Shown here one piece after another: positions 11,101 through 23,579 of a stretch of 64,000 nt of DNA. Position 1 is the stretch's first letter; the number at the start of each line of letters is the position of its first letter. Position numbers and translations under genes: made by a program. The stretch comes from Amoeboaphelidium protococcarum. Its lineage: Eukaryota > Aphelidiomycota > Aphelidea. The notes below the pieces were generated by a model that was given only the letters and a program-made list of their open reading frames with translations, was not told the DNA's origin and did not search any database. Where the stretch lies: positions 434,001 through 498,000 of the forward strand of contig JALECJ010000056.1 in NCBI GenBank assembly GCA_023515745.1. The letters are read 5' to 3'.

Positions 11101-13086
11101 AATGTTCCGGGATTACTGGATTCATTGCAAGACCTGTCTCTGGTAGAGCTGAATGCCCTGCTGTTCTGTTGCGATGCTGAGGAGCGCGATAAGAACAATG
11201 GTAATAGTGTCTATACTGTGCCTGGACATGGAGCATTGCCGTTTGCTGGTATTCATGGATTTGGCTGGATGATGCGCCGTATTGCAAAGTCAAACAATTT
11301 AGGCCATCCTTTCTGTGATCATCTGCGTCAGGGCACCTGGGCAATGGATTACATTGTGAACAGGTTGAAAAGTTATTCTGCGAAAGACCAATACCATAAG
11401 TTGGGAAAGATTGCTGCTTGGCTTTAGGAACGTTTTGATTTGGTCAAGTAGATACCAAACTTTCTGTTCCCCAAGTACTTTAATATTGTAGTGTCAACTG
11501 TTATGCATTACTCTTTAACTCATTGTCTATCACTGATGTCTGACTTTGTAAAGACCTCGAATAGGTTCACAAGGTAGTTGGCGTATGGTGCTATTTAGAT
11601 GTATGGCCAAGTCCCATCCACTGGCCTGTATCCTCATCAGAGTGTCGCGTGTGTATCTGCAGGTATTCCGCATTTCTCTACAGAATATATGAGATGCTGG
11701 GGACGAGATGTGTTTATATCTATGAAAGGTCTCTATCTGGTGACTGGACTACATCATGTTGCTAAATCGCATATACTCGCCTTTGCCAGTACAATGAAGC
11801 ATGGATTGATTCCTAATCTTTTGGATTCCTCTCGTAAACCTCGGTATAATGCTAGAGATGCTGTGTGGTGGTTCTGTCAAGCCGTACAAGATTATTGCGA
11901 TGTTGTTGACAATGGCATATCCATCCTGGATGAAGATGTGAATATGAGATTTGACGGTGACGAATATGTCGATTGGAACGATCCGAGAGCTTATTCCAAA
12001 GTTATGAAGATGCGTGATATCTTGCAAGCTATCATGTAAAAACATGCTCAAGGTATATCCTTCCGTGAGTGGAATGCTGGTTCTCAGTTGGATCATGCAA
12101 TGTAAGATTAAGGATTTGATGTCAAAATTACTTTTGATCCTGCCACTGGACTAATCTATGGTGGAAACTAGTGGAATTGCGGCACTTGGATGGATAAGAT
12201 GGGAGACTCGCAGAAGGCTGGTAATTTCGGGTATCCTTCAACGCCGCGTGATGGTGCTGATATTGAAATCATTGGCTTGTTGAAGAGCACCGTGCGCTGG
12301 TTGTCGCAGTTGCATAGGAAGGGCAAATTTTATGGTGGAGTTAAATTGGCCAATGGCGACGTGCTGGCTTACGAAAAGTGGGATTAATTGCTGATGGGCA
12401 GTTTTGAGAAGCACTTTTATATTCCACTGTCTGAGGCGGATGATGCGAAGTATGTGGTTGAAAAACAATTGATACAAAGGCGTGGCATTTATAAAGACAC
12501 TGTCGGAGCCTCGAAGGCTCATGGTGATTATCAATTCCGCCCAAATCTAGTGGTCGCTATGGCTGTTGCGCCAGAAATGTTCAACAGAGAACACGCTTAT
12601 GTAGCTCTGTCTCTTGTTGGGAAGCACTTACTTGGTCCTCTGGGATTGAAAACTCTGGACCCGGAAGATCCTGAGTATCGTGGTAACTATCATAACAGTG
12701 ATGATAGTAGTGATCCCACGGTTGCACACGGAGCCAACTATCACCAGGGGCCAGAGTGGGTATGGGTGCTAGGATTCTTCTTGAAGGCTTTGTACAAGTT
12801 CCGAAAGAATGGTGATTTGAAGGTGAAGTAGGATGATGGCGAGGAATCACGCAAGTCAATGGTGGATTGTAAGTTGATCCACACCATTCAACGTATTTTG
12901 CATCCACACCGAATAATGATGACTGAGTTGAGTCCTTATGCTGGCCTACCTGAATTGACAAACTAGGATGGTGCAGAGTGTTTCGATTCCTGCCCATCTC
13001 AGGCATGGTCTATGGCGACTATTCTGGATCTACTCCATGATTTGAAAGATGATGTCATCTACTGCGCAATTAATCCAGCGCTTTGA
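8155..13086 (+). CDS. GDB1: glycogen debranching enzyme (amylo-1,6-glucosidase / 4-alpha-glucanotransferase)
   Basis: A single 1643-residue frame, slightly longer than the ~1,530 usual for the family, with no intron. The bifunctional enzyme moves maltotriosyl units and then hydrolyses the alpha-1,6 branch glucose of glycogen in the cytosol. The transferase half (GH13-like) carries the acidic site in RIDNCHSTP near residue 532; the glucosidase half (GH133) carries [14 protein letters not shown] near residue 1180 and [18 protein letters not shown] near the C-terminus. Start choice: two in-frame ATGs occur at 8155 and 8161, the first taken. Dozens of TAA/TAG codons are read as Gln; under the standard code it would look like a shattered pseudogene. 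The fused two-domain form is typical of fungi and animals. Confidence 0.97.
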
Positions 13087-13209
13087 TCAAACGGATAGTG
13101 TCAAAAACTGACTTTTGAAGAGTGATACCAAGTATGTGAGAAAATAAATATACAAACTATAATTTAAAATACATGTCACATTTATCGAATCTAAATTACT
13201 TTAATAAAT

Positions 13210-15324
13210 TCAGTTCATTGATTAAGATGATGATGATAAAGATTGCCAGTTACATCCAGATGCATCACTTATTGTTTCCATAAGTTTGACACCGTTGAGC
13301 ATAGACGTAGTAAGCACCACATACTCTTCCGTCTAGGACCGACTATTAAGATACCTTATAGCTGCCAACTCGGAATATGTGCAACCACCCAGGAATAGAA
13401 CGAGAACAATTCTACTTCTATTACCAGCAGCAGCATTTCCATAAGAGGTAACATTTGAAGCATTCAATTAAGACGATACTGAACCTTTCGGTGGCTACTA
13501 ATATTCTTCCACCTTGGTGAGGCCAATAGAATCTACCACTTCAGTGAGACCATTCCAAACGTCAGTGCCGGCTCTTTAATTCTGTTTCCTTCGACTACTC
13601 ATAATTTACGACACGTATGACTATTACTACTTCTCATTGGGACTCTGCTTCTCCTTTGGCAATGACTATTATTACTTTTACATAATTGCGGCCTGATCTG
13701 ACCCAATTTATTAATTCTAAAAACGATTCTTCTGCATAACTTCCACAAGGCGACACAGAACAGGTGAAAAGTATCCAGAGTAAACATAAGACATATCATC
13801 TGGTTCCTGTTCGTTAACGTTCTCCATGACCAATTTCAATCTATCCTTAAGCAACTGCACATTACTCTTGGCTTTACCTCCTCCACTCTATGCCAAAAGA
13901 TTCAATCTACTTTCAAGAATATCAAACAGAGACGCGTATTAGTATCCATATTACTACAAAACAGCAGTCCGCAGTAGTTCAATACTTTTACTCTTCAAGC
14001 CGCCTGAGGGTGAAGTGATTGATTACAAGCATAACAACCGCATCACCTCGTAAATGGAAGTTTCACCACTATAAATCAACGCCTCCAAATACTAATCCAA
14101 AAACTAATCAAGTTGTCCCATCAAGGCATTTTGCTCATATTCCAGCATTAATCTAAACTTTCGATCGCCCGTCAAACGTTGTATATACTCACACATGGCC
14201 ACATGAACACTCAATGACGACTACTTGACTTTGAGACCACCCAATTTAATCACAAACTCTTTTAATTGACTCACAGTCTTTGCCTAATCTCTCTGCTAAT
14301 AATCAGAACTAATCTCCTTGGCCACAATATTCAACACAGCGGGAACACTGACAAAGTTGAGGCATTTCAGATCATCATACAGAGCATCATTCTACCGACT
14401 GAGAGAGTGCTTCTACTTCTCACCAGGTTGAATAGATTTCGCCACCCGGTGATCAATCTCCACACTAACATTATTAATACCAATGAAATCATTAACCAGC
14501 GATTCATACGTAAGACCAGTCAATAGGGGAGTATACATATCAGCGGTTCTATCAAACACGTACAGACAATCCAACTGCGGTAGAGACTGTGATTACAGAG
14601 ACTGAGATGAATAATGTTCATCTAGACCATGCTCTTCCCGCATTTACTTTACCAAATCAGCCACAATCTGAGCATTACTACCAAGGCCGAGTATACGAGG
14701 AATCAGGCCATACATATGCTGAATCTTCATTAATGATTTGGCGACATCATATATGCAAGTAGTGTCTCCATCTATATACAAATCGGGAAAGAGTTGAGGA
14801 ATTTCCAAAGACCAAACATCATCCGCCAATGGTATCCAATCCAGGTGCAACTCACTAATTGACACGTCTGCAAGAACACCAGAATCTTCCAACACTCGTT
14901 CGCATGCAGACAATCGTTTAGGAATAAATATAACCTTAAAATTTCTATCAAACTATTCTAAATCTGGTGCATTAGATGCGAAATTATTACTACCACTGCT
15001 TTAATCTGTACCGTCTGGATGAGAGGTGGAGCGCGGTGGAGTTGACTGGCGGATCAATCCCTTCACCTGCTAACTAATCAACTTCATTAAATGTACACTA
15101 CCTCTAGTGAGATACAGAATAGAGGCACAATCGGTCTGCAATTCAGGCCCATCAAGAAGATAAATCTTTTCAATTCCATGCTCTTTCAGAACGGAATATC
15201 CCACCATAAGAGAGAGAGGACCAGACAAAGACGGATCTAGAACAAGCGCTTTCACTCCGCCCACACTGTCTATAATGTCCAACAATTCACGTTTATTAAA
15301 CTCTTTCAGCGCCTCACTGTTCAT
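13210..15324 (-). CDS. VPS33: VPS33, Sec1/Munc18-family subunit of HOPS/CORVET tethers
   Basis: 704 residues from ATG 15324 to TGA 13210, intronless. Sec1/Munc18 features are DRTADMYTPLLTGLTYESLV and, for the VPS33 branch, QHMYGLIPRILGLGSNAQ. VPS33 clasps SNAREs at vacuolar and endosomal membranes as part of HOPS and CORVET. The N-terminal domain begins MNSEALKEFNKRELLDIIDS. A low-complexity insert near residues 520-590 is rich in Gln coded almost only by TAA/TAG, interrupted by basic residues. Its 3' end faces the debranching-enzyme 3' end with 123 bases between them. VPS33 is preferred over VPS45 or SLY1 because of the GLIPRI block. Confidence 0.85.
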
Positions 15325-15704
15325 AATATACAGTCTATTAAACTATTTGCAGCAATATTAAAGATTAAAATATAATTCTTGATACAAAATATATACACAA
15401 TCCAGAAGGAGACGACAACGAAGAAGAAGAAACAAGTTTTAGACGCGAGAAAAGCTCAAGGTGATCAACTACCAAAAGCACGCGTATAACGGATTCTTTG
15501 AGGGTACTTTGAGTATGGTATATATTAGTTTGATGTATACTACTTGAACCGGGGGTCTTTTCATACCTTCAGCTATTGAGTCATCTCTGCAAAGAGTTCT
15601 CAAAGTCTTTATTACCCACTAGTGTTGTATCCTCTCTTAACCTTCCATTATCGCGTTTGCACCTAATAGGCTGCGGAGATGATTATGAAACACTCTGTCA
15701 AAGG
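15325..15704. other. intergenic, VPS33 promoter region up to repeat A
   Basis: 380 bases between the VPS33 start and the left edge of repeat A. It includes a purine-rich stretch near 15408-15435 (GAGACGACAACGAAGAAGAA). I see no gene in it. Confidence 0.4.
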
Positions 15705-17732
15705 GAAAATGTAAGAAATAAGATATGTATGTATGATGGGGATGAATACATATTAAGGTCACCCACATCATAAAAATGTACAAATACATACGAGAAGGTG
15801 ACTGAGTGCTTCATGATATGATTAACGCCAAGTAGTTGCACTCAGCCACCAACTTTACAAAACTTCTATTGACAGAGGGAGAGAGGAATCCTTCAACACG
15901 CAATCTACACAAAACAGAGTCTGGGAATACATTGCACGATACTAAAACCAAATACTTACGTTAGTCCGGAGGTATTCAGCGTCCACTTGTAATAAATGAT
16001 GGCAGGAGGTGTATGAGGAACCTACAGTGACAAGTTAGAGTTACAGCACACACAAAAGCACGCACTCACACAGTCAGTAAATAGGCATCCCCTTACCGAG
16101 AGCCATCCAGCCAGCCATACCAATACCATCTACCAGAATGTGATAGAGTTTGGCAGCAAAGTCCCCCACGGTCAATGCTGCCCAGAATTGCCCGTCATTC
16201 GAATGCCCAACACCATATATATTGCATCGTGATAACGTTCTTGAGGCAAACTCTGCTTCAGCGCAAGGCTGTCGACGGGGTTTCGGCGGGCTATGGCACA
16301 ACGCAATTAGTGTCGCTGCACCCGCTTACTAGGCGGCCGACACCACGCTGGATGTACCAACATACAGACCGGATACAGCTGAGAAAGGTTCCCCGACAAG
16401 GAACTTATTCAGGGCCCTTGGGTCGCATGCAGATAAAACTTGCATGGTATGAATGTTAACGAGACGCATGGCGACAAAATCGGAAGCCAGACTTACACTC
16501 GGACTCATTCTACCGGCGAGGCCAGACATTAGAGGCACCAACAGCACCAAGTTGAATAAGCCACCAATGTCGTACTTGCAGCAAGGCCTCACCCATCAGC
16601 ATACTAGTGAAACGCTGATTAATTACGAGTATAGTAGCTGGAGCCGCCCGACCAGACCATGTCGAGCAGGCAATCAAGATAGTGGACGGAAGTGCTCCAA
16701 GCTTCCTTCTTGAGCCACCACTTGCTTTGAACCCCGCTCCGATGCTAACGCTCAAATGAGACTACCAATAGGTTATAACACATATAAGAGCAGGGCCAGA
16801 AGCAACCGGTTTCAGGAACAACGGGCAAGACTCCCAACAGCCATCTCGAGCCTTGCCTTGTGATCAGTTGTTGTCCTGCTTCAGTGGATGAAATACCGCA
16901 CAATAAATCATGCATTGGTAAGACGATCTGAACTGGGGTGACATCGTATGAACTCAGCACCTCCGGTTAACAGAGAGCAGTTCTGATTGTGACCAAATTT
17001 GCAGGTTGGTGGGGGTACAGACAGACAGCAGATAGCATAGCAGACAGATAGACAGGTAGACAGAGAGGAGAGAGAGAGAGAGAGAGAGAGGAGAGGAGCA
17101 ACACATAATGTGCCAACTAGGAAGAGAGTGAGGACATACAATACACAAGTCCACATCGATCGGAATGACAGTGTCATTCGGTAAGTAGAGCTAAATTTAC
17201 AGATGCTTACCCAAGTTGGTAGCTCCCAAAGAATTGAGAGTCGTACTGATCAGATGCTTCCTTAAAGTATGCCTCTAAACCGGTAGGTCCTCTCTTCAGA
17301 GTTGTTTAAGGATAAGAAGTGAACGCGCGAACCAACTCCACCTTGTGAGAGTATTACCAGTTTGTTTGTTTGTTCACCCCCACAAGCCCACAGACACAAA
17401 CACACGCGTGATCATTCACATTGTTTGCCACTGATCTGGTTGGATACGATCAATAATCGATCAGAAATGGGATATACTGGAATTTCACTTCAAAATAATA
17501 AAACAACTTCTTAGTAGTATATCTAGTCATGTATATTATTAATTATGGATTCTATTGATATGAAAATTATTTAAATTGGTCATACTATGCTATGTCACCC
17601 AGCCAAAGCGAGACATACAGCACTGCGTACGGCTTAGACGACTTTGCCATTACAACCTAGTTTAGCGAGTGTACAGATATACTCGCTAATCAAGTTGAAG
17701 ACAAACTGCCTTACAAGGTAGAGTAGAAAAAT
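15705..17732 (-). repeat. 2-kb duplicated segment, copy A (inverted partner at 51222-53003)
   Basis: Read on the minus strand this segment aligns with the plus strand of 51222-53003 almost end to end, roughly 90% identical by eye with small indels. The match includes a (GA/CT)n tract near 17065-17095, intron-like GTAAG...TAG blocks near 15950-16075, and a strongly conserved 134-base exon. Coding potential in between is split over several frames: a stretch around 16075-16310 reads GQFWAALTVGDFAAKLY but a 2-base difference from copy B shifts the frame before it. I do not recognise the protein. It looks like a duplicated gene with introns that is decaying in one or both copies. No terminal inverted repeats or target-site duplication were found at its edges. 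Confidence 0.85.
17211..17344 (-). pseudogene. conserved exon of the duplicated gene, copy A (status uncertain)
   Basis: A 134-base open block that encodes LVRAFTSYPQTTLKRGPTGL and then EAYFKEASDQYDSQFFGSYQ, followed at once by a GTAAGC splice donor. It is nearly identical in copy B at 51587-51720. The two copies differ at one Gln codon, TAA here and CAA in copy B, which is silent only if UAA is Gln. The family is not recognised. I call it pseudogene-like because downstream frames are broken, but the exon itself is intact and could belong to a working spliced gene. Confidence 0.5.
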
Positions 17733-17903
17733 GTGAAATCTGAATATCTGCAAATCAAATGTTAATACTTCAGCTAAGTCTACCTACAGTATTCGAAACA
17801 GACTATAGTAAATATGTGGACTTGGGATACAACTATCAGCACAATATTCGCGTCAAGTACAAGAAAGTAAGTAATTCTGAGTTTAGAATTTTATAGAAGT
17901 TGA
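17592..17903 (+). CDS. small hypothetical ORF at the right edge of repeat A
   Basis: An ATG at 17592 (MSPSQSETYSTAYGLDDF) opens a 103-codon frame to TGA at 17901 with UAR as Gln. The first ~45 codons lie inside repeat A; the corresponding part of copy B has lost about 35 bases and is shifted. Two short GT-AG stretches (near 17770-17798 and 17867-17896) could be ~30-nt introns, which would give a slightly different C-terminus with DYSKYVDLGYNYQHNIRVKY. No family is recognised and no signal peptide is seen. It may be a real short gene or a chance frame. Confidence 0.3.
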
Positions 17904-18019
17904 GGTTCAGATAATTATTCAACTGTACTTACTTATAATGCAAAGTATGATATAATGATGAGAGGCATAGCGAAGCAACCATGGTGCTTAATTCATTTTT
18001 ATCTGCGCATATTGGAGAA

Positions 18020-20674
18020 TCAGCAGCGTTCAAAGACGCGATAAAGCTTTGATAATTCAGCAAGCTCTTGAATTGCAGATGCTTTATCTTTGGATATACA
18101 AATACCAAACGACTTAGATGGCCCACTTGCTAATTAAGACTTAAACGCTTCGAACAACACTAATTCGACCATCTTGTGATAATCCTCAACTGACTGTTAA
18201 GGAGAGAATCTTTCAGTCTGGTAAAATTAAGCAATCTCATGACAAATGGCTTACAGGCAAGTTTCTTCGTCATCATATGTAACCTCAGAGGCCAGACGGA
18301 GTATGAATAGAGGCAACTTGGCCAAATTCGGGATGTAATTTTTGATAAGCAATGGTATACTTTTAAGCGAACCATCTTCGGTGATGGCAATGGCGAAATA
18401 GTCTTGAAACATCGCGGAGTGATTTATCAGACAACTGGATAGCTCAGCAATTAACTAGTCTGTAGTAAGATCCTGAGGCAATTCCAGCTAAACTCCACAT
18501 TTAATCAGGCTACGCAGAGCCATTGAGATGAGATCTTGTACGTTCACAGGAGAAGATAGCACATATGAGCCAAAGTTACTAAAATCGCGTAATGTAATCC
18601 CATAGAAGAAGTCATATGAAATTTCGTAATAATTAACCTTTAGCAGTTTAGTATCGTACTATACCAATGCATTCTTATCATCCATCACACCAACAAAAGT
18701 GTGACTTTGTAAAATGCTTCCGATATTTCGATCAGCCGACTCAATGAATTACTAACGCAGGTTTTTTATTGATGCGAGATTAACCTCTTAGCGTTCTTTG
18801 AAACAAAGATTAGAATTGATGTTACTATGAACAGGAAGACTGTCAAAGTCTTATTCGGGAATAAATTCATCTCTTCTGCCGACAACCAAATCTTGCCTTG
18901 TTATAGTGCTGACATTACTAACGATATCAGAGCCTTGATCATCTGACAAGACTTACTTAACAGCTACTGGCGCGATGTTACTTGTGTCTAGCAGGGTCTA
19001 CTTAGTGCGCTTTGATGCCATTCTTGCTGAGTCTAGAGGCTCTTAAAATTCCATAGAAGAACGCTTAGTAGCAGGATCGAGATCGCCAAGTATTTACTTT
19101 GATCGAGAGGTAAGAGTCTACTGAAAGCCTTTGAATGGATCAGCTATGCTTTAACGTTGAACATTATCACCCAGTAGAGATGGTTGAGGAACTTTCCACA
19201 CTTGGGGCCTGGACTGAGAAGATCTAAAACCGGCAAATGAGTCGAGCTTTTACATGGAAGAGTCTGTGCGCACTTACCTTGCAGGATTAGGATTTGAGAA
19301 TGTAGCATTTACAGACGATGTCTTTTAAGGGATTGAGGATGATCCAGATGGGGCAGAATCCCGATGAATTTGACTAGGGGGAGATGATCCTTCAGCATAC
19401 TAGATTTTCGATTTATCTACTCTTCCAATTAATGATTACGTCAGCTCACCTGATAATGAAGTTACCGCCTTCGATTGCAGCTAAGCATTTTAAGATATCG
19501 ACTTCTGTTGGGTCACGGGAACCTTCGTCAACGTTCGCTATGCTAAGTCAGATGATGAGAATAAGCAGGAGATCATCCATGAAGATATGCTCTGACATAT
19601 TTCAACTTCATTAAGGAACTGAACTTCACGCTTAGTAGGATGGACGTTGACATCAATGCGCCGAGGATCAATCTGCAGCGATAAATACACCCAATAAGAC
19701 TACTTTGATCCCTTGGACTGGGCAGAAAAATGTTCATTGTTATGAGTACCATTATAGACGGCTTCAACAGCTTTACGAATAGAATTACTTTCCACCAGTC
19801 TATTATTGATGAACAGGACCAGTTTAGACTTGAGGCTGGATTCAAGTGGTTAAGCCGGATCACTTACAATAGAGTTAACACTAAGATAAAGTTCAGGTTT
19901 GTCCAGATGAAGAGTTTTCATTTTCAAAGCAGAACTTTTCCCAATAATGTTCTGAATAGCAGCAATCCGGGAACGCTCATCACCGGTCGGAAGCTATAGA
20001 GTATTTACATCAAACGATGAGCCTTACTTCTTACAGGTGAATTTGATGTGAGGATAGTGGATTGCATACTTGGAGACAACTTCAACTATGCGGGCATGCT
20101 CTTCACTATATGTACGAGCCGTGTTGGAGAATGCCTTCCTTCTCATTGGAAGTGAATAGAACAAATCCTCAACAGTGATCACGGTACCATGAGGATCAGA
20201 GTGGGCACATGGCTGTGGACGCGCTTCTTTAACAACAGCTTTTGACGAGGGATCCGATACAAGCTTGTTATTGGCAAACCACGCTCGATATGCACATTAA
20301 CCATCAGCAGTCTTGGATATAACAGTGACTTTGGCGCAGTGACTTATACTGGCCAGCGCCTCTCCTCTGAAACCAAAAGTTTACACTTTTCCGCCCAGCA
20401 AGTCTTCAAATGTTTCCAGTTTAGAGGTGGCATGACGTTCACATAGCAATGGCAGGTCTTCAAGCGCAATACCATGACCATTATCCGTAATTTACATCAT
20501 CTTCAACCCACCATCTTTGACAATAACATCTATACGGTCAGCACCAGCATCAATACTATTCTCCAACATTTCCTTCAAAGCATTACTAGGACGATGTATC
20601 ACCTCACCAGCAGCAATCTTATTAATCACATCCTGAGGTAATTTTTTAATCTTTTGATGGTACTCACGCGTCAT
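18020..20674 (-). CDS. MLH1: DNA mismatch repair protein MLH1
   Basis: 884 residues from ATG 20674 to TGA 18020, intronless, slightly longer than human MLH1. The GHKL ATPase motifs are present: [26 protein letters not shown], and [13 protein letters not shown]-type [13 protein letters not shown], then the family block [19 protein letters not shown] Ser- and Gln-rich linker contains RTDSSMQKLDSF, found in MLH1 linkers. The C-terminal domain ends LYRVFERC, the MLH1-specific FERC tail that contributes to the MutL-alpha endonuclease site in PMS partners. It works as a heterodimer with PMS-type proteins in nuclear mismatch repair and crossover formation. UAR codons are frequent throughout the linker. 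The ending makes MLH1 certain over PMS1 or PMS2. Confidence 0.97.
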
Positions 20675-21426
20675 TGTTAAGCCAGATAAAGACAGTGCTG
20701 CGGATATACAGTAGTATAGAATGGTAGGATAAGCCGTATATAGTGAATTTCAGATGAAGAGTGAAACGGTCAAGATTAACGAAATGTTTATCAATTCAAA
20801 ACGGGAAAAAGAAGAATCTTGTTCAATTGCTGCACTAAAAGACTGGCTGTACATTCGTTTCAAATCCTACCCGAAACGAGGAACCGTTTAAGCGAGTGGC
20901 GTCGAAACCGTTGGTGATGTCGGAGAAGTGCTAAACACACTTAATAAAATCACTCAGAACAGCAAGTGGTGTTCTACACATGCGACAACTTTTAAATGAT
21001 ATAGGAGGTTTTAAAATACTGGTATAATTGATTTCGATGCAGCTAAATCTTATTTTATTGCTCTCTGGCAATGTATCACACCTTGTGATGTTTGAGTTGT
21101 TCGATTAAAGCTATCGCCAGAAGACGTTTCAATCTGCCTTATATCACGGCACGGAGAAACTTCTCTCTTTAAATATTCTATATTCTTTCATGACATAAGA
21201 AATTTATTGTATGGCTTTGACAGTGCATTATAATCTTTAGTTAGATGTTAGTACAAGATTTCACGTGTGTTACCTTCACGAAATCATAGGCTTGTGCCAC
21301 GTATCAACTCGTTGACATTACCTCATGACTTTCCATTACGTCGGCCCTGTGCAGCTTCATGAACACTCGGTTGAATTGATCTCTTTTTATTGACTAAAAT
21401 TATACAGATATTTAGAATTATTAGAA
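20675..21426. promoter_or_regulatory. intergenic between divergent MLH1 and subtilisin genes
   Basis: About 750 bases separate the two start codons, so both promoters must lie here. One small open frame is noted separately at 20754-20999. The remainder is AT-rich with no recognised gene, RNA or repeat. Confidence 0.4.
20754..20999 (+). CDS. small hypothetical ORF upstream of the subtilisin gene
   Basis: An 81-codon frame starts MKSETVKINEMFINSKREKE, contains ALKDWLYIRFKSYPKRGTVQ, and ends at TGA 20997. The composition looks protein-like, with mixed charge and regular hydrophobic spacing, and one Gln is coded by TAA. No family is recognised and no introns are evident. Under a UGA-only stop code frames of this size arise by chance, so it may not be expressed. 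Confidence 0.3.
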
Positions 21427-22749
21427 ATGGTAGAATATAAGCAGAGTATTATAGGCCAGATAGTAGCGCTGGGTTTCTTATCAGCGTCACTTCTCGTAGA
21501 GGCAATCACTGTAAAGTCTAACGCGACGCAAGCCTGTGAGAATAAGTGCGTAATCTTCTTTGATACTCCTAATGATGCAGGCAACACTACATATCACATA
21601 TTATTTAATGAGCACTAGTAGTATCTCAGAAATCATAAAGAGACTGATGCTGATCAACTTCATATGGAGCCATTGGTAGAGATCAATGCTTACATCACTA
21701 ATCAGTGTAATGAACGGGTGCTCGCTGATTTGAAACAGAGAGACAAGTGCAAAAATGTGCTCAAGGACCAGGTTATTGCTTAGGGTGCTCAAGATTTCAT
21801 TGCTGTTCAATTCCAAGATATGCGTTAGACTACCAAGTAGGTGTCACCATCTGGTCGACTGGTTGAGACGCCTATTGCGAATTGGGCATTGGATATGACG
21901 GATGGGCTCCTTGACAACCAACTTTAGATTCCTTAATCTGCTGGGTCCGGCGTTAAAGTCTACGTCATGGACACTGGAGTGAATCTGCATCAAGATCTTC
22001 CCGCTGATCGAGTGTTTACTGGTATTAATCTGGTCCCATATGAAGATTCAAGTGACTAGAAAGGCCATGGTACATTTAATGCTGGCCTGATAGCTGGATC
22101 TATAAATGGAGTAGCAAAGAACGCGATGATTATCAGTGTTAAAATTCTGGATTCCCAGAGCTAAGGTTCAACAGCACTTCTGCTGTCAGGACTGAATTAC
22201 ATCAAAGCTGATCATTTAAGACGCGTGGCGTTAAATGGCGGTCGTCCAGTCTAATCAGTGGTGAACCTTTCTATCCAGTTCCAGGAGGATCCTATTGTAA
22301 ATCAGATCATTTAAGATATCATCTAATTGGGTGTGGTAGTAGTTGCAGCAGCTGGTAATTAGAATGACGAAGCTTGCAAGTTCCTACCCGGTAGTTTACC
22401 TAATGTCATAACAGTCGGTGCGTTGGCTCCAACCTAAGACGGCACATCGTTACCGCGCTATTAATTATCAAATTCGGGTCAGTGCGTAACAGTCTGGGCT
22501 CCGGGTCAAGATATGCTGAGTGCATATTACCTCTCTAACAATCAAGTCGCAATGACTAGTGGTACATCACAATCTGCTGCGTTAGTCAGTGGAATGATGG
22601 CGGTAATTCTCGGAGATATGGACGTGGCATAGATGCAACCGCAGCAGATAGTCCCAATCGCCACTGAAAAGTTACTCTAAATGAGCAGTCATAACTCAAT
22701 TCAGATTCCGAATAGTAGGAACATTCTCGCTGCGATTAAAAATTTATGA
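21427..22749 (+). CDS. secreted subtilisin-like serine protease (S8)
   Basis: 440 residues, intronless. A signal peptide is visible (IIGQIVALGFLSASLLVEA), followed by a prodomain of about 110 residues resembling inhibitor I9, then an S8 catalytic domain. The triad is Asp182 in VYVMDTGVNLH, His214 in GHGTFNAG, Ser381 in TSGTSQSAALVSG, with the oxyanion Asn311 in AAGNQND. Proteinase K-type proteases of this kind digest extracellular or vacuolar proteins. Several Gln, including the one beside the oxyanion Asn, are coded by TAG. No GPI or transmembrane tail is seen. For a parasite or predator such an enzyme would be a candidate virulence or digestion factor, but that is inference. Confidence 0.92.
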
Positions 22750-22805
22750 TGATCTAGAAATATTAAATATACAATAACATCTTTAAAGACAGTCACATGA
22801 CACTA

Positions 22806-23579
22806 TCACTTGAACGAATACTATTTCGCTTCTTCAAACGCGTTCAGTCCACTGCATGGACATACCAACTTTTAATTTTAAAATAAACCAGCGGATCGAG
22901 CAACGACACCACCAACGTATGCTCCTTCTTTTACATTTTCAACTGACAGTCCGCTTGGATAAAAGCAAATTGCGCGACCTATAGTTTCATGCAATTAAAG
23001 CTGACAGCTGGGAATTACGGTTGATGCTGTAAATGTATTGCCATCCTATTCAAGCCGGACTTGATCACTAATTAAGGTGTGAACTTCACCAGGTCCATCC
23101 GACTGACTAAAATCTCCGCATTCATGCACAGCCAAAGTAAATGGTACATTATTCAATTCATTATCGTCATCGGAACCTTTCAAGTATGAGTAAAGGCAAT
23201 CTTATTCACGAACAGTAAACGAAAAGTCTATCCAACATTATCCATTCTCCACCTGGACGAGACGCACCAACCCATATGGAGTCAAGTCCTGCTGAAGACA
23301 ACCATTCCGCGTCATCACATGATCCAGTATAGAGACCGCAGCACCCATATTCTAACCTAGCGAAGCACCGACACCTCTAACTACAACATTCAATCCAGTG
23401 TCTCTAAGTACTTTATACAACGTAGAAGTTGGAACGTCACTTTAAACCACGGCGCGTTATTATTCAAGCTGAATATCCATACTAATTATCTGTTTACCAA
23501 ATGTACCAAAAGCCTCCTTCACAGACTTGACACAGCTACCACAAGCCATTTCCACAGCAAACTCGCTCGTTATAGTCAT
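22806..23579 (-). CDS. CCS1: copper chaperone for superoxide dismutase
   Basis: 257 residues from ATG 23579 to TGA 22806, no intron. Domain 1 is Atx1-like with the copper site M-A-C-G-S-C (Cys13, Cys16). Domain 2 is SOD-like but degenerate. Domain 3 holds the functional C-x-C in KLVCPCSGLNAFEEAK, preceded by VVARSAGLFQNQK, which matches CCS across fungi and animals; the Q in FQN is coded by TAA. CCS delivers copper to Cu/Zn superoxide dismutase and forms its disulphide in the cytosol and mitochondrial intermembrane space. The gene sits 56 bases downstream of the convergent subtilisin gene's stop. The presence of both copper motifs makes it a full-length active form. Confidence 0.93.

Noticed and set aside
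8155-13086. Debranching enzyme and others as pseudogenes full of stop codons
   Set aside because: All breaks are TAA or TAG, never TGA or frameshifts, and fall at Gln positions; this is codon reassignment.
17041-17095. Tandem GACAGA/GA tract as a CRISPR-like array
   Set aside because: Units are 2-4 bases without spacers; it is a microsatellite inside an intron-like part of repeat A.
15705-17732. Repeat A/B as a transposon or LTR element
   Set aside because: No terminal repeats, target duplication, or transposase or reverse-transcriptase motifs; spliced coding blocks fit a duplicated gene better.
18020-20674. PMS1/PMS2 instead of MLH1
   Set aside because: The C-terminus ends in FERC and the linker and N-terminal motifs follow MLH1.
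22806-23579. Heavy-metal ATPase or free Atx1
   Set aside because: The Atx1-like domain is followed by an SOD-like domain and a C-terminal C-x-C, which together define CCS.
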